DNA of 64,000 nt from Actinostola sp. cb2023 (taxonomy: Eukaryota; Cnidaria; Anthozoa; Actiniaria; Actinostolidae). Of this stretch, positions 11,846 through 20,746 are shown one piece after another; position 1 is the first letter of the stretch, and every line of letters begins with the position of its first letter. The notes under the pieces are model-generated. The model was not told where the DNA came from, searched no databases, and saw only the letters and a list, made by a program, of their open reading frames with translations. Location of the stretch: NCBI GenBank assembly GCA_033675265.1, contig JAUJYZ010001186.1, positions 142,001-206,000 on the forward strand, read 5' to 3'. A program made the position numbers and the translations under genes.

Positions 11846-12480
11846 TTATACGATTTCAATTACCATTCTCATTGGATATATTCCTAAATTAATGCTCTTG
11901 TTCGTATAATCTGTTACCCAAAACCTAATACTATTAATATAACCATCATTTTTAATAGGTGTGTACAATGGATTATTAGGGATATAAGTTATCTTTTCTC
12001 CAGTCTTGCTTAATTCAACACATGCCAATATTTGCGAATATTTATTATTTAATAAAACCTGTGTAGAATCAATAAGATCGCAATTAATGCAGACACCTTG
12101 AGTAGGTTCATCACTAATATTGATGTTATATTTGGTGTTTGCTTCAAGTTTTGTTGCAATGTTTAATAATTTTGATAAACTAATGTTTAAATTAACATTC
12201 ACTGTTGGGGTAATATAATAATTATTATATTCAATTGTGATTGTAACTTTTCTATCGCCAAGTGAAACCGCTTTATCAACAGCATTTTAAAACTAAAATT
12301 AGTGTAGTTTCCTTTCGGAATCCGCATAAAAACACCCCCATCTGAAATAGCTCCTTCGCTTGGGAGATTATACAAACTATTATAAAAACTACAACTTACA
12401 AGTGATATCTTTGTGCCCTTAATAGGAGTTTTAAACCAAATAGTGTTATAAGCTTTTGGTTGTTCAACATACAGAATCAT
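11846..12480 (-). CDS. Penton-like minor capsid protein (frame break)
   Basis: Start at 12480 in AATATATATG. The N-terminal segment (12480 to about 12290) and the C-terminal segment (about 12300-11846) are in different frames; both are open through the overlap, so a single indel around 12280-12305 (short A and T runs) is the simplest reading. Motifs such as MRIPKGNYT in the first part and CINCDLIDS in the second match a protein family that I associate with the penton/minor capsid jelly roll of Polintons. The 12199 to 11846 stretch by itself would need a GTG start, which argues against a separate gene. Length if joined, about 211 codons, suits a single jelly roll. The capsid role is inferred from family and context. 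Confidence 0.55.
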
Positions 12481-12485
12481 ATATA

Positions 12486-13875
12486 TTATTTCTTTTTATA
12501 CTGCTCGACTGCATAGAGAACCGCCGCTACTATCAACAGCCATGTGTGCTTGGCTAGAAAGCCAACCACCTGCCCGGCCGTCTTAAATATAAAAGAGGCG
12601 ATGGCGCCCACCATACCAGGCAACAGGTGGGCTAATTTTTCGCCTATTGCTTTCAACCCCTTTCCAAGACCTTTTGCAACCGAAGATAACCCGGATTTTA
12701 AACTATTAATAATGGCTCCAATGACAATACCCACCGCAGAAACAACAGCAAAAGCAGTGAAGCCATATTTTTTAAAGATAAGTTTTATCCTTTCTTTCAA
12801 TGGTAATTTTTCTTCTATAATTTCCATTTCATCTTCAAGTTTTTGTCTATTATCCTCTAGCTCTTGTACTTGCGACTCTAAAATATTTTTTGTATTAGTG
12901 AGAGCTTCAGTATCATCAATTAATTTAGTGTTCTCTGCAATTAATTCATATCTTTTAACCCTTATAGTTTCCGCTTGTTTTACCATTTCATCTGTCTGTC
13001 TTTGAGAATTATGATACATCTCATATTCTGACTCTAAGTCATCAATCTTTTCCTCATTTGAGCTAATACTTCTATTGTTGTCGTCTATCCTATCGCTTAT
13101 GACAACTACTTCAGGATTTAATGATGCTATTCCTTCCTCTAAAACAGCTTTAGAAGTAGCTAATCGTTTTAACTTGGATTCGCTAGACTCGCCTAAAGCA
13201 TTTTTAATTCTATTTGTTATTTTTCCCAAAAGATTTTTCACTGAATTCGTCCCCCATTTTAGTGCTAATCGGATACCACTTGTTCTTGTCACCGTCATAG
13301 ACCTCAATTGCATCTCTTTCATTGATTCTGACATCAAACCCGTTTTCTCTACTAATCGTATTATCCGTGTAAAAAATATCAAGATCTTTTTTAGCCTTAT
13401 TATATTCTTCAATATTTTCAGCCGATCGGCCTAAATTGTTTAATATTGTTTGTGGCAGCTTTGGTGATGTTAATAAGTGTGGTTTCGACCCTGTATTTTT
13501 TAGTCTAACAGTAATCCTATCATATTCATCAATGTCAAAGGTAAAGGTAGATTTTGATGGGTCCCATTCAGGATATAACTCTTGGATTCTTTCTTCAGCA
13601 ATAGTCTTCCGCTGTTCCATTTCTTCTAACCTCTTCCGCGAAAGATCGTCCATTTCAATCTCTTCGCCCGGGGGTGCATTGTCGAAACCTAGAGTGTGTC
13701 TTGCACGTGAGTATTCAGGTCCTCTAAGTCTAGATACAGCCCGCCCAAAGCCTTCATACCCATCTCTATTAATAAGGCGTCGGGTCTCATCATTAACCCC
13801 CTCGTCATCATCGTCGTCATTTATATCAGTTCTGCCTTCCTCTGTAGTGGGGTCAAAATCAACGACATCCTCCAT
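12486..13875 (-). CDS. Large coiled-coil and membrane protein of the Polinton (frame break)
   Basis: Start at 13875 in GATTATATGG. The first frame (13875-13210) is acidic and then carries a folded region with YPEWDPSKSTFTFDIDEYDR. The second frame (to 12486) carries a long coiled coil, then hydrophobic helices and a basic C-terminus (VEQYKKK). They overlap at 13210-13412, and the switch is best placed at the G5 run at 13252-13256, after which the second frame reads a Gly/Asn-rich conserved segment. No start-codon motif precedes the second frame, which supports one protein of about 450 residues. Two or three transmembrane segments lie in the last 120 residues. Related cnidarian Polinton proteins have this layout. 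Function unknown; perhaps an internal membrane or virion scaffold protein. Confidence 0.55.
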
Positions 13876-13880
13876 ATAAT

Positions 13881-14294
13881 CTACAAATATCTCGCCGCTA
13901 AAAAACCAGCTCCCATCATCCCAGCACCCACGTAAATAATTTCGTTGTGTTTCTGATTTTTGCTAGGTTTATAATAATCAGAAAATTGGGGTTGTTTGCC
14001 AAAATCAGGATGTGTCTTACTGTACAAAGTAAATGCATCATCCGTATCGTGCAAGTTGCCCTCCGCCAACTTCTTATTTTCATAACGCTCTGTGAGCCAG
14101 TCTTGGTATTGCTGGCGCTTTTTTTCAAAGTCGCCCATATCATGCTGGTATTTTTCAAGGGCCTTATCGTGTCGAATTTTCTCTTCGTCAGTATGTTTCT
14201 TAGAACTTAGGGTTTTCGCTAAATACATGCTGCCTGTAAAAGCTGTTGCATTCAGAACAGCCCCGGCGACCATCATCACGATGGCGGCGGCCAT
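13881..14294 (-). CDS. Small two-membrane-segment protein of the Polinton
   Basis: Encodes 137 residues, start in CTAATATACATGG. The N-terminal hydrophobic segment is roughly residues 2-24 (MMVAGAVLNATAFTGSMYLA), followed by a charged helical middle (residues 30-75), a Tyr/Pro-rich stretch with FSDYYKPS, and a C-terminal hydrophobic segment (IIYVGAGMMGAGFLAARYL). It is intact and belongs to a family I recognise from cnidarian Polinton loci; no biochemical role is known. Tight packing (5 bp to the next gene on each side) suggests a late structural cluster. Confidence 0.6.
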   Translation of the reverse strand: MAAAIVMMVAGAVLNATAFTGSMYLAKTLSSKKHTDEEKIRHDKALEKYQHDMGDFEKKRQQYQDWLTERYENKKLAEGNLHDTDDAFTLYSKTHPDFGKQPQFSDYYKPSKNQKHNEIIYVGAGMMGAGFLAARYL

Positions 14295-14299
14295 GTATA

Positions 14300-14524
14300 T
14301 TAGAGAGATTTTGGCAGGATTTTTTGATCTTCAAGATAGTGTTTCAAATACATAGAGCCGGCCAGAACCGCCACCCATTTGCCATAATTTGTTAGACTGC
14401 TACTGGGGTCATTAATAAACGATTCTTTCATAACTTTCTTTCCGATGTAGCCAATACCGGCCGCGATGCCGATAACTACAGAAGAGTCTGTAATAGTTTT
14501 CATTAATTTGTTTTCTGCGGACAT
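14300..14524 (-). CDS. Small membrane protein of the Polinton
   Basis: Encodes 74 residues, start in TATATATAATG. Two hydrophobic stretches (SSVVIGIAAGIGYIGKK and YGKWVAVLAGSMYLKHYL) are separated by a polar loop DPSSSLTNY. Intact frame. It lies between two other small membrane-protein genes in the same orientation. Likely a virion or membrane component by context; no homologue with known function comes to mind. Confidence 0.6.
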   Translation of the reverse strand: MSAENKLMKTITDSSVVIGIAAGIGYIGKKVMKESFINDPSSSLTNYGKWVAVLAGSMYLKHYLEDQKILPKSL

Positions 14525-14539
14525 TATATATAGATATAT

Positions 14540-14870
14540 TTATTCCATGCCTCTTCTAGCGACTGTAGGAGCTACAGCAGGTATGGGCGTTGGTGTTGGT
14601 GTTGCAGCCACTATAGGCGCTTCTTTCTTCCATCGGAAATATAAATCTAAAGCGGTTAGACCTATTCCAACTATCGTCAATGTCGTTGTTAGTGACGGTG
14701 TCCAGTTGTTGGTAGTTGGGCCATCTTCGGCATTCTTTTCTAGAGCCTTCTTAGCATTCTTATGATATTCGGCCAGTTTTTTTTCCAGCTGCAACCTTCT
14801 TAGGGTCCTTTTGCTTAACAATGGGGGCCTCTGGTTCTTTGGTAATTTGATCCTCTGCGGCTTCAGACAT
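14540..14870 (-). CDS. Small single-pass membrane protein (frame break in A8)
   Basis: I place the start at 14870, where ATG sits in TCTATATATATG, the standard motif of this element. That frame is acidic then lysine-rich for about 30 residues and runs into the run of eight T (plus strand) at 14777-14784. Past it, another frame continues with AEYHKNAKKALEK, a hydrophobic segment (LTIVGIGLTALDLYF) and a Pro/Thr/Ala tail to the stop at 14540. A 127-codon frame starting at 14923 reads through the promoter region and is less credible. One extra or missing A explains the break. Confidence 0.6.
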
Positions 14871-14889
14871 ATATATAGAATAATATTCC

Positions 14890-15395
14890 AACAGATGCTC
14901 AACAGCTTCCAACAGAGTTCCAACAGATGCTCAACAGATCCAACAGAGGCTCAACAGATGCTCAAGGAAAGGTTAAATCTCGTGGGCCGCCCTCCAGGAA
15001 ATCACAGAACGCTAGATTTTTGTTAAGTCTGACCTGGGCGGATTATAAATCACAGAATGCTTATATTTTATTAGGTCTGTGTTAAACCTTTACGAAAGCT
15101 GGGCGGATTATAAATCACAGAACGCTAGATTTTTGTTAAGTCTTTGTTAAACCTTTACGAAAGCTGGGCGGATTATAAATCACAGAATGCTTATATTTTA
15201 TTAGGTCTTTGTTAAACCGTGTGGGAAATCACAGAACGCTAGATTTTTGTTAAGTCTGACCTGGGCGGATTAGAATGCTTATATTTTATTAGGTCTTTGT
15301 TAAACCGTGTGGGAAATCACAGAACGCTTATATTTTTGTTAAACCGTGTGGGAAATCACAGAATGCTAGATTTATATTAGGTCTTTGTTATCCTA
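14890..15395 (+). repeat. Tandem repeats left of the zinc-finger gene
   Basis: First a CAACAGATGCT-type short tandem (14890-14965). Then six or so imperfect copies of a composite unit: CACAGAATGCTTATATTTTA, TTAGGTCTTTGTTAAACC, TTTACGAAAGCTGGGCGGATT, ATAAAT. The same unit occurs in inverted orientation at 15795-16040. Confidence 0.8.
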
Positions 15396-15401
15396 TGGTA
15401 T

Positions 15402-15815
15402 ATGGAGTGTGTGACGTGCCATAAATCATTCAGCAGCAAACAGCGGTTGGGAACCCACGTGAGAAATAAGGTGTGTGAAAAGAAGAAAGTCTCCAACATA
15501 TGTGTGAAGTGCAATAAAACCTTCAGCACTGCGCAGATGCACCGGTATCACACGCGAAATAAGGTGTGCGAAAAGAAAGAGCCCAAGTGTTTGAATTGTT
15601 GCAAAGTCTTCTGCTCTACGCAAAGATTACGAACCCATACATGCAAATACAGAGATCCGACCTGTAAGGATTGTGAGGTAACCTTCTTTTCTATGACGCT
15701 ATTGCAACTCCACGATTGTCCAGAACGATATGGCCCGTGTTTTAATTGTGGGGATCTTAAAGAGCGGTGTGCCTGTCACGAGCTTTCTTGGAGGTCAGAC
15801 TTAACAAAAATATAA
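15402..15815 (+). CDS. Multi-zinc-finger protein within an inverted-repeat cassette
   Basis: Encodes 137 residues, start in CTATGGTATATGG. It contains about four Cys/His modules: C-x2-C...H-x-K-VC at residues 3-26, the same pattern at about 34-54, C-x2-C...H-x-C at about 61-80, C-x2-C...H at about 85-102, and a terminal CFNCGDLKERCACH knuckle. The KVCEKK linkers between the first modules are near-identical, showing internal duplication. Similar small fingers occur in large DNA viruses; binding target unknown. It is flanked on both sides by inverted copies of one repeat, and the C-terminal codons plus stop run into the right repeat. This suggests that the gene and its repeats arrived or spread as a unit. 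Confidence 0.7.
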   Translation: MECVTCHKSFSSKQRLGTHVRNKVCEKKKVSNICVKCNKTFSTAQMHRYHTRNKVCEKKEPKCLNCCKVFCSTQRLRTHTCKYRDPTCKDCEVTFFSMTLLQLHDCPERYGPCFNCGDLKERCACHELSWRSDLTKI

Positions 15816-16040
15816 GCATTCTAATCCGCCCAGCTTTCGTAAAGGTTTAACAAAGACCTAATAAAATATAAGCATTCTGTGATTTATAATCCGCCCAGCT
15901 TTCGTAAAGGTTTAACAAAGACCTAATAAAATATAAGCATTCCGGAATTTATAATCCGCCCAGCTTTCGTAAAGGTTTAACAAAGACCTAATAAAATATA
16001 AGCATTCCGGAATTTATAATCCGCCCAGCTTTCGTAAAGT
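15795..16040 (-). repeat. Inverted copies of the composite repeat, right of the zinc-finger gene
   Basis: Three to four copies of AATCCGCCCAGCTTTCGTAAA, GGTTTAACAAAGACCTAATA and AAATATAAGCATTC, the reverse complement of the units at 14990-15395. The last copy overlaps the 3' end of the VLTF3-like gene and supplies its final codons. Confidence 0.8.
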
Positions 16041-16943
16041 CGCTGTAGTCGATCTCCATTCCAGCCCTGTCTTCTCACAGATCAGCCGCCACTCGTCGTC
16101 GTTCTTTTCTACTGTGTCGGAGCCTTGCAGATGGATAAAGCGCAAAATACTACGGTCTTCCTCTTTGGCGATTAAGAGGTCTAATATCTTAAAAATGTAA
16201 TAAGGATAATATCTTCTATTTTTTTTATGCAGGTCCTTGATATGATTTCTAGCTTCTAAAACTTGTATAAAAAGATGTTCTCCTTTAACAAGCACATCAG
16301 CAGATACTTTGGGTATAGGATTGCCCGTGACTGTGCTCCAAATTGCAGAAGCGTGTTTGTTCAAATCGGCACGGCCCATATCTTTTAGAGCTGTTCTGAC
16401 ATCTTGAATTGTAGTGCCCACTAATTGTTTCTTACAGTTATTTATTACACCGTCCTGAAGGATCAACATCTGCTGCCCTAGAATAAGATTTATCCAATTA
16501 CGATAATGTTTGCTGGGATTAAAAATGCCAGGCTTCACCGACTGCCCTTCTTGACTGTAAAATTGAGCGTCATTAACAGATACAGGCATAGAAACTTCTC
16601 TTCCACATGCTGAACACCTCATTTGCAATTCTTCTCTATCCAGGACCATCCTAGTGCCGCAAATACATATTTCATATTCGCTGTTTTCCACTGCATTACA
16701 AGGAAGAGCGCTTAACATTTTCCTCAGCTGAACCACTTCTAACTCTTCCGCAGGCAGTGTATTAATAATCATGTTTGTTCTGTCTTCATAGTTGCCCCAC
16801 ACGGTAAAAAAGTAATTCTCTGACACATCTCCTCCTAGCCGTTCTAAATAAAACTCAGATATTATTTCATCCGCCGCCGCCGTCGTATTATATTTTTTCG
16901 CTATTCGTTGAAGTGTTCTAAGATAAGCGGCCACAGACTCCAT
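16014..16943 (-). CDS. VLTF3-like late transcription factor
   Basis: Encodes 309 residues, start in CTCAATATATGG. A zinc ribbon (CICGTRM ... CSACG) at about residues 90-115 is followed by FNPSKHYRNWINLILGQQ at about 140-160 and then NRRYYPYYIFKILDLL and a C-terminal DDEWRLICEKTGLEW. This order (ribbon, HF/W region, R-x-YYPYYIF, W-x-IC-x-x-x-G-x-x-W) matches the poxvirus late transcription factor VLTF3 family found across large nucleocytoplasmic DNA viruses, where it switches on late, structural genes. It is not a gene I regard as core in Polintons. The last dozen codons lie inside the repeat at 16014-16040, so the native C-terminus was probably overwritten. The clamp-like gene starts 28 bp away on the other strand. 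Confidence 0.75.
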   Translation of the reverse strand: MESVAAYLRTLQRIAKKYNTTAAADEIISEFYLERLGGDVSENYFFTVWGNYEDRTNMIINTLPAEELEVVQLRKMLSALPCNAVENSEYEICICGTRMVLDREELQMRCSACGREVSMPVSVNDAQFYSQEGQSVKPGIFNPSKHYRNWINLILGQQMLILQDGVINNCKKQLVGTTIQDVRTALKDMGRADLNKHASAIWSTVTGNPIPKVSADVLVKGEHLFIQVLEARNHIKDLHKKNRRYYPYYIFKILDLLIAKEEDRSILRFIHLQGSDTVEKNDDEWRLICEKTGLEWRSTTATLRKLGGL

Positions 16944-16971
16944 ATATTGAGACTATGCATGGCTCTAATAT

Positions 16972-17617
16972 ATGATCCTGGTCGCCAACCCCACCTATTT
17001 TAAATCAATCGTATCTTTTTTGAGAACCTTTAGAGCCTGTCAAGTCATACTTAGCTTCGATTCCGACATTCTAGAGATTTATGCCATGGATATTGAATCT
17101 GTCCACTTTCTTAAAGCAAAAGTAAAAATAAAACAAGATCGCCCTATGGTCTGCAGCTCCATAAAAGTGAGATTGGAAGATCTTCNNNNNNNNNNNNNNN
17201 NNNNNNTCCTTTATCCTGGTCCAGGGCACAGAAAAGGCTTTCAAGAAAAGCTTCTCCAATCAAGGGCAGATTGAAAGATACATTCGCATCACCGGCACCG
17301 CTGCAGGGCAAATACAATTAGAGACGAATAAAGCCCATCATGTCGTCTGCAAGGAAACTTTATACACCGAGGCAAAGGCAGCCGAAATCCATGGAATTCC
17401 TTATAAAGTTTAGATCTCATTAAAATGGAATCTTACGTTGCCTTGTAAGAAACTTACTATAAGCTGTTCAAAAGAGGTCCTGCAGCTTTCGTCCTCTGCC
17501 ATAACTATTAGAACAGTGCTGTGACCTGACCCGCCGCGGGGCAGCTGCAGATTTTATGAAAATACAGCTCGTGATTTTCTTAAGGTTCTTCTTGATTTAA
17601 ATTTCCTACGACAGTAG
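16972..17617 (+). pseudogene. PCNA-like sliding clamp, interrupted
   Basis: ATG at 16972 in CTAATATATG. The first 70 residues contain EIYAMDIESVHFLKAKV, which resembles the SMDxSHVxL strand of PCNA domain 1. A run of 21 N (17186-17206) follows, and reading resumes in another frame (SFILVQGTEKAF...), so the gap length is not real. That frame has TAG at 17411 and TGA at 17522 but otherwise stays open and clamp-like (KKLTISCSKEVLQLSS, then ARDFLKVLLDLNFL) to TAG at 17615. In PCNA a HGIPY-like segment is where domain 1 joins domain 2. So this is a clamp-like gene with two in-frame stops, or two shorter products. Clamp identity is a judgement from these short motifs. In the virus it would give processivity to the polymerase. 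Confidence 0.45.
17186..17206. other. Assembly gap (21 N)
   Basis: Unknown bases. The reading frame on either side differs, so the true gap length is not 21. Confidence 0.99.
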
Positions 17618-17638
17618 ACACACAATACTCTAATATCT

Positions 17639-18336
17639 TCACAATACGTGTTTTAGCTCTTTTATAATAAGATCGTAATCGTTGGAGACAACACATTTGA
17701 ACCCATTGTCTTCATACCGCTCCAATAGATTCTCCTGATGGGCCGACAGAATTCCTTTTCCCGTGGGTGTTTTAAATTCAATGCAAAGTCCCCAATATTT
17801 TTTATGATAATTATTAATGATCAAATCGGGCTGCCCCTTCATATAACCTTTTCTATAAGAGTTAATTCTTTTAGAACTGGAGTCTTGATTTTCACCCAAG
17901 CCAGCCACGATCAGTAAATAGGGGTGGAAGCGCCTGATATAGCCAACTACTTTAGTGTGGAGATCGTATTCGTTTTGTATCTTAAACATCTTCATATTAT
18001 TATTGGAGCTATAATAGCCGTGTTTTTTCTTATAGACGGCAACACCTCTTGTGTTACCCATCTTTTGAACTGCTTTGCGACCGGCATCTTAGAGCTGAAG
18101 ATCAAAGAGTATAACCCAGGTTCATTTATAAAAATGAGGCGTCTGACCTGACATCCCAAAATGGGATGGCAGCTTTTTTTATCTTCTTCGTCCACATGCA
18201 CTTGAATTGCTTTAGCCGTATTTACATATTCTAACGCCTTCGCAACATCCATACCTTTAAACCATACATTCTCCCCATCAGTAAATGTTTCAATAGATAA
18301 ATTCAATTCTAAGTTTTCATAGAGTTGCAGTTCCAT
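17639..18336 (-). CDS. BRO-N domain joined to a VRR-NUC nuclease domain (frame break)
   Basis: The N-terminal part (18336-17992) is a BRO-N domain: VWFKGMDVAKALEYVNTAKA, FINEPGLYSLIF and RWVTQEVLPSIRK are hallmark segments. The second part (to 17639) has the VRR-NUC pattern GQPDLIINNYHKKYWGLCIE, then FKTPTGKG and SAHQENLL, with D, E and K as catalytic candidates. The frames switch in the poly-A run around 18025-18032, exactly where BRO-N ends, and the second frame there continues the expected BRO-N tail, so one protein of about 230 residues is likely. BRO-N domains bind DNA and are common in large DNA viruses; VRR-NUC cleaves branched DNA. The start at 18336 follows GATATAGAAC and overlaps the previous gene by 20 bp. 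Confidence 0.65.
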
Positions 18337-18865
18337 GTTCTATATCTAGGGTATCGATGTCCTCAATACCTGATACTACTGCTGCTGCGGGGGCAAAATT
18401 AACATGTTTGGCCACTTGAACCAGACAGCTTGACAAGGCCACCATTCTACCCCCTTTTAAAAGAAGGTATCCTGCGATATTATTCAACTCTTGGGTCAAC
18501 ACCTCATTGGCCTTCAAATCCTCACACAATTCTTTAGTATTATCAATAGGGATGGCATAAGAAGCCAATCCTACGGCAAGCTCTAGGGCTGAACTCACTA
18601 AACCCTGTGTGATCTTATTCCCTAGAACCGTCTGATATCTGTTAAAATACTTATCCACCTCCTTGGTAGGCAACTTCTTCACATCGCCTAAAGACATTTT
18701 AATTCCAGTATACTGGTCAATCGTACCAAGTACGGACAAGATACATAATTGTTCACGTTTTTCTTCTACTTCCACAGAATCTATAACTTTCTTCTTCCCA
18801 GCCTTCTTCTTTACCACTTCCTCGGGTACAGTTTCCTCTGCATATTGGTCAAGAATGGATGTCAT
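18317..18865 (-). CDS. Conserved Polinton protein of unknown function
   Basis: Encodes 182 residues, start in TCTAATATATG, overlapping the stop of the ATPase gene (ATGA). The N-terminus is acidic then lysine-rich (KKKAGKKKVID); the core is helical with FNRYQTVLGNKITQGLV and a partly hydrophobic C-terminal half (NNIAGYLLLKGGRMVALSSC). I recognise the core as conserved beside the ATPase and capsid genes of cnidarian Polintons, but no activity is known. It probably acts in assembly, judged only from its position. Frame intact. Confidence 0.6.
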   Translation of the reverse strand: MTSILDQYAEETVPEEVVKKKAGKKKVIDSVEVEEKREQLCILSVLGTIDQYTGIKMSLGDVKKLPTKEVDKYFNRYQTVLGNKITQGLVSSALELAVGLASYAIPIDNTKELCEDLKANEVLTQELNNIAGYLLLKGGRMVALSSCLVQVAKHVNFAPAAAVVSGIEDIDTLDIEHGTATL

Positions 18866-19488
18866 ATATTAGAGGGAATTTCTAAATAATGATTATAAGG
18901 ATGCCTTAAAGAAAAACACATTCTTGAATATTTTTCAGATTTTAATGTTTTAATAAAAGACTTCCGTTCTTCAAGAGGCATATTTCCACCATATTCCTCA
19001 AACAGAGTTTTTTCACACAGAAGATTAGGATTATAAAATGAAATAATACATCCAACATTTTCCCGAAAGGGTTTGGCTATAGAGGACAATTGTTGTGTTA
19101 ATACCCATAAGGACAACAATTCATGTCTCCCACTGAAGGCCAACTTAATAAACTTGTTCGATCTTTGTTTGAGATCCTTTGAAAATGCGCAATCGTCTAA
19201 TATGATTAATGTGTTTGTACCAGAGAATACTATTTGACAGCATGAAAGCAAATCGTTTATCTCATCCACATTGTCTGATTCTGGGGACAGAACAATAAAC
19301 CTTGGATCCTTATTTGCAAACCCTCTATACGTTTTATTTTTCGAATAGGTGGGGCAAATCAAAACCACGTATTCAAAAACATTTCTATAGGGCCCTCTTA
19401 GAGTCTCCACTAAATATTTTGTTTTGCCACAATTCGTCGGCCCTACTATAATACAGTGAAAGGGCACCTGATCTTTCAATTCTTCCAT
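18862..19488 (-). CDS. Genome-packaging ATPase (FtsK/HerA, A32-like)
   Basis: Encodes 208 residues, start in ATTAATATATGG. Walker A is IIVGPTNCGKT at about residues 14-24, Walker B is TLIILDDC at about 93-100, and the sensor region contains FSGRHELLSLWVLTQQLSSI. This is the short A32-like packaging ATPase of Polintons, virophages and large DNA viruses, which pumps DNA into the capsid using ATP. It is intact and lies 4 bp downstream of the capsid gene; its stop overlaps the next start. The length fits the family. Confidence 0.9.
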   Translation of the reverse strand: MEELKDQVPFHCIIVGPTNCGKTKYLVETLRGPYRNVFEYVVLICPTYSKNKTYRGFANKDPRFIVLSPESDNVDEINDLLSCCQIVFSGTNTLIILDDCAFSKDLKQRSNKFIKLAFSGRHELLSLWVLTQQLSSIAKPFRENVGCIISFYNPNLLCEKTLFEEYGGNMPLEERKSFIKTLKSEKYSRMCFSLRHPYNHYLEIPSNI

Positions 19489-19491
19489 ATA

Positions 19492-20738
19492 TTAATACAG
19501 AATCGCTTTCAAACTGCTGCCTTGAATTTCCATCAGGGCGTCGGCAACGACAAACATATAGCATGTTAAAGTTCCTGACCCGCCAACTTTCCTCTTCATC
19601 TCTAGTTTTAACGCCATCTTTTGTGCTATTCAACAATAGGCCGTTACCATGAATTTTATTATCGGCAAAGGTTCTCAAATCAATCCATAGGGCGAATTAT
19701 ATCTGAATAAAAGTCTTTAGGCGTGATATTATCAGTCTCACCAAATCTTGATCTAATCGAATTCCAAAAATCTGTGGGTTGCATGCCCTTCGAATACAAC
19801 TTGTTTGGCATTCCGTCAACATTGACATTAACTTGTGTGATACTAGGAGAGACAAACTTTTCACTATCTCTAGCACCTACAGCATACGCCTCAGTAAATA
19901 GCATTAAAATACCACTCATCGACCGCCGGGGGATATTAACATGTTCGTTAATCACACTGTCGGTGGCTTTATTAATCGTGAATGTCTTATGGAGAAGAAT
20001 GTTCTCATAATAAAAACCTTTACCTATTTGATAGGCCGATAGGGCTTCGCGCGCAAGATAATCACTAGCAATACACTCATATTCAAGCTCGATATTTGAA
20101 AGACTGTAAGCGTATGCTTTAGTTGCATCCGAGGTTATGGTAACTTCTTTGCTTTGTGGAAGTGTAATCTCAAACGTTAGATTCTGAGAGAGTGCTTTTG
20201 CATAGAAAATGCCATGGGCGTCTAAAATAGAATGATTGATGGGCATTCGATATCTATCTCCATAAACAGCAGCCAGAGCTACCTCGTTTGCATCTGTAGA
20301 CCCTTTATCGCCTGCCGCGGTTCGTAGTTTTCGCATATTAGTGGATGAAATGCCCTCGCGCAACCTATTCTCCCGTTCTCTTTTCGACAAATAGAGATCA
20401 TTATAGGTTTCAAACAGATCGATACGATGCGTGTCTTGAAGAGTCTCCCCGCCGTACAAAACTCTCATATGAGATTTTAGAGCTCTACTTAAATTATTAA
20501 TAATTGTGTTATTAACATGTCCTGCAGCAGCTAAAGTTAATTTAAAGATCAGTGCAATAGATCCAGGCACATACACCACATTTTCTGATAACTTTGGAAT
20601 GTGGATATAAAGGGTTTCTCCTGGATTGGCTGAAGAGGGGTTGAACGTCACACGATGAACCGTTTTTTCAGCTTTCAAACCATAGGGCTGTTTGTAGTCT
20701 CGATTGACATCTAATATTTCCGGAATAGATTGCGTCAT
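19492..20738 (-). CDS. Major capsid protein (double jelly roll), two frame breaks
   Basis: I choose the ATG at 20738 (MTQSIPEIL) because it sits in the TTATATATG motif; the longer frame from 20762 would overlap the integrase start. The long first frame reaches a TGA at 19680. Conserved segments such as IPKLSENVVYVPGS, YGGETLQDTHRIDLFETY, FEITLPQ and NIPRRSMSGI match the capsid protein family of metazoan Polintons. The C-terminal part continues in a second frame from about 19683 and a third from about 19615, reaching a TAA at 19492, just before the ATPase start; both switches are one-base events near short T runs. Total length about 415 codons. As it stands it cannot give a full-length product unless the indels are assembly errors. 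Confidence 0.75.
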
Positions 20739-20746
20739 ATATAATG
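20736..20746. promoter_or_regulatory. Divergent start-codon pair with only 5 bp between
   Basis: CAT (minus-strand start of the capsid gene) and ATG (plus-strand start of the integrase) are separated by ATATA. The TATATA core is shared, so one motif appears to serve both directions. Confidence 0.7.

Noticed and set aside
12544..13879. Plus-strand frames of 119-153 codons
   Set aside because: Ser/Phe-rich antisense shadows of the coiled-coil membrane protein gene.
14990..15395. CRISPR-like array
   Set aside because: Repeat units are contiguous and composite, without uniform unique spacers; the setting is a eukaryotic viral element.
19385..19678. A separate 97-residue gene after the capsid frame
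   Set aside because: It opens with a TTG codon, has no start motif and continues the capsid family sequence; read as a frame-broken capsid C-terminus.
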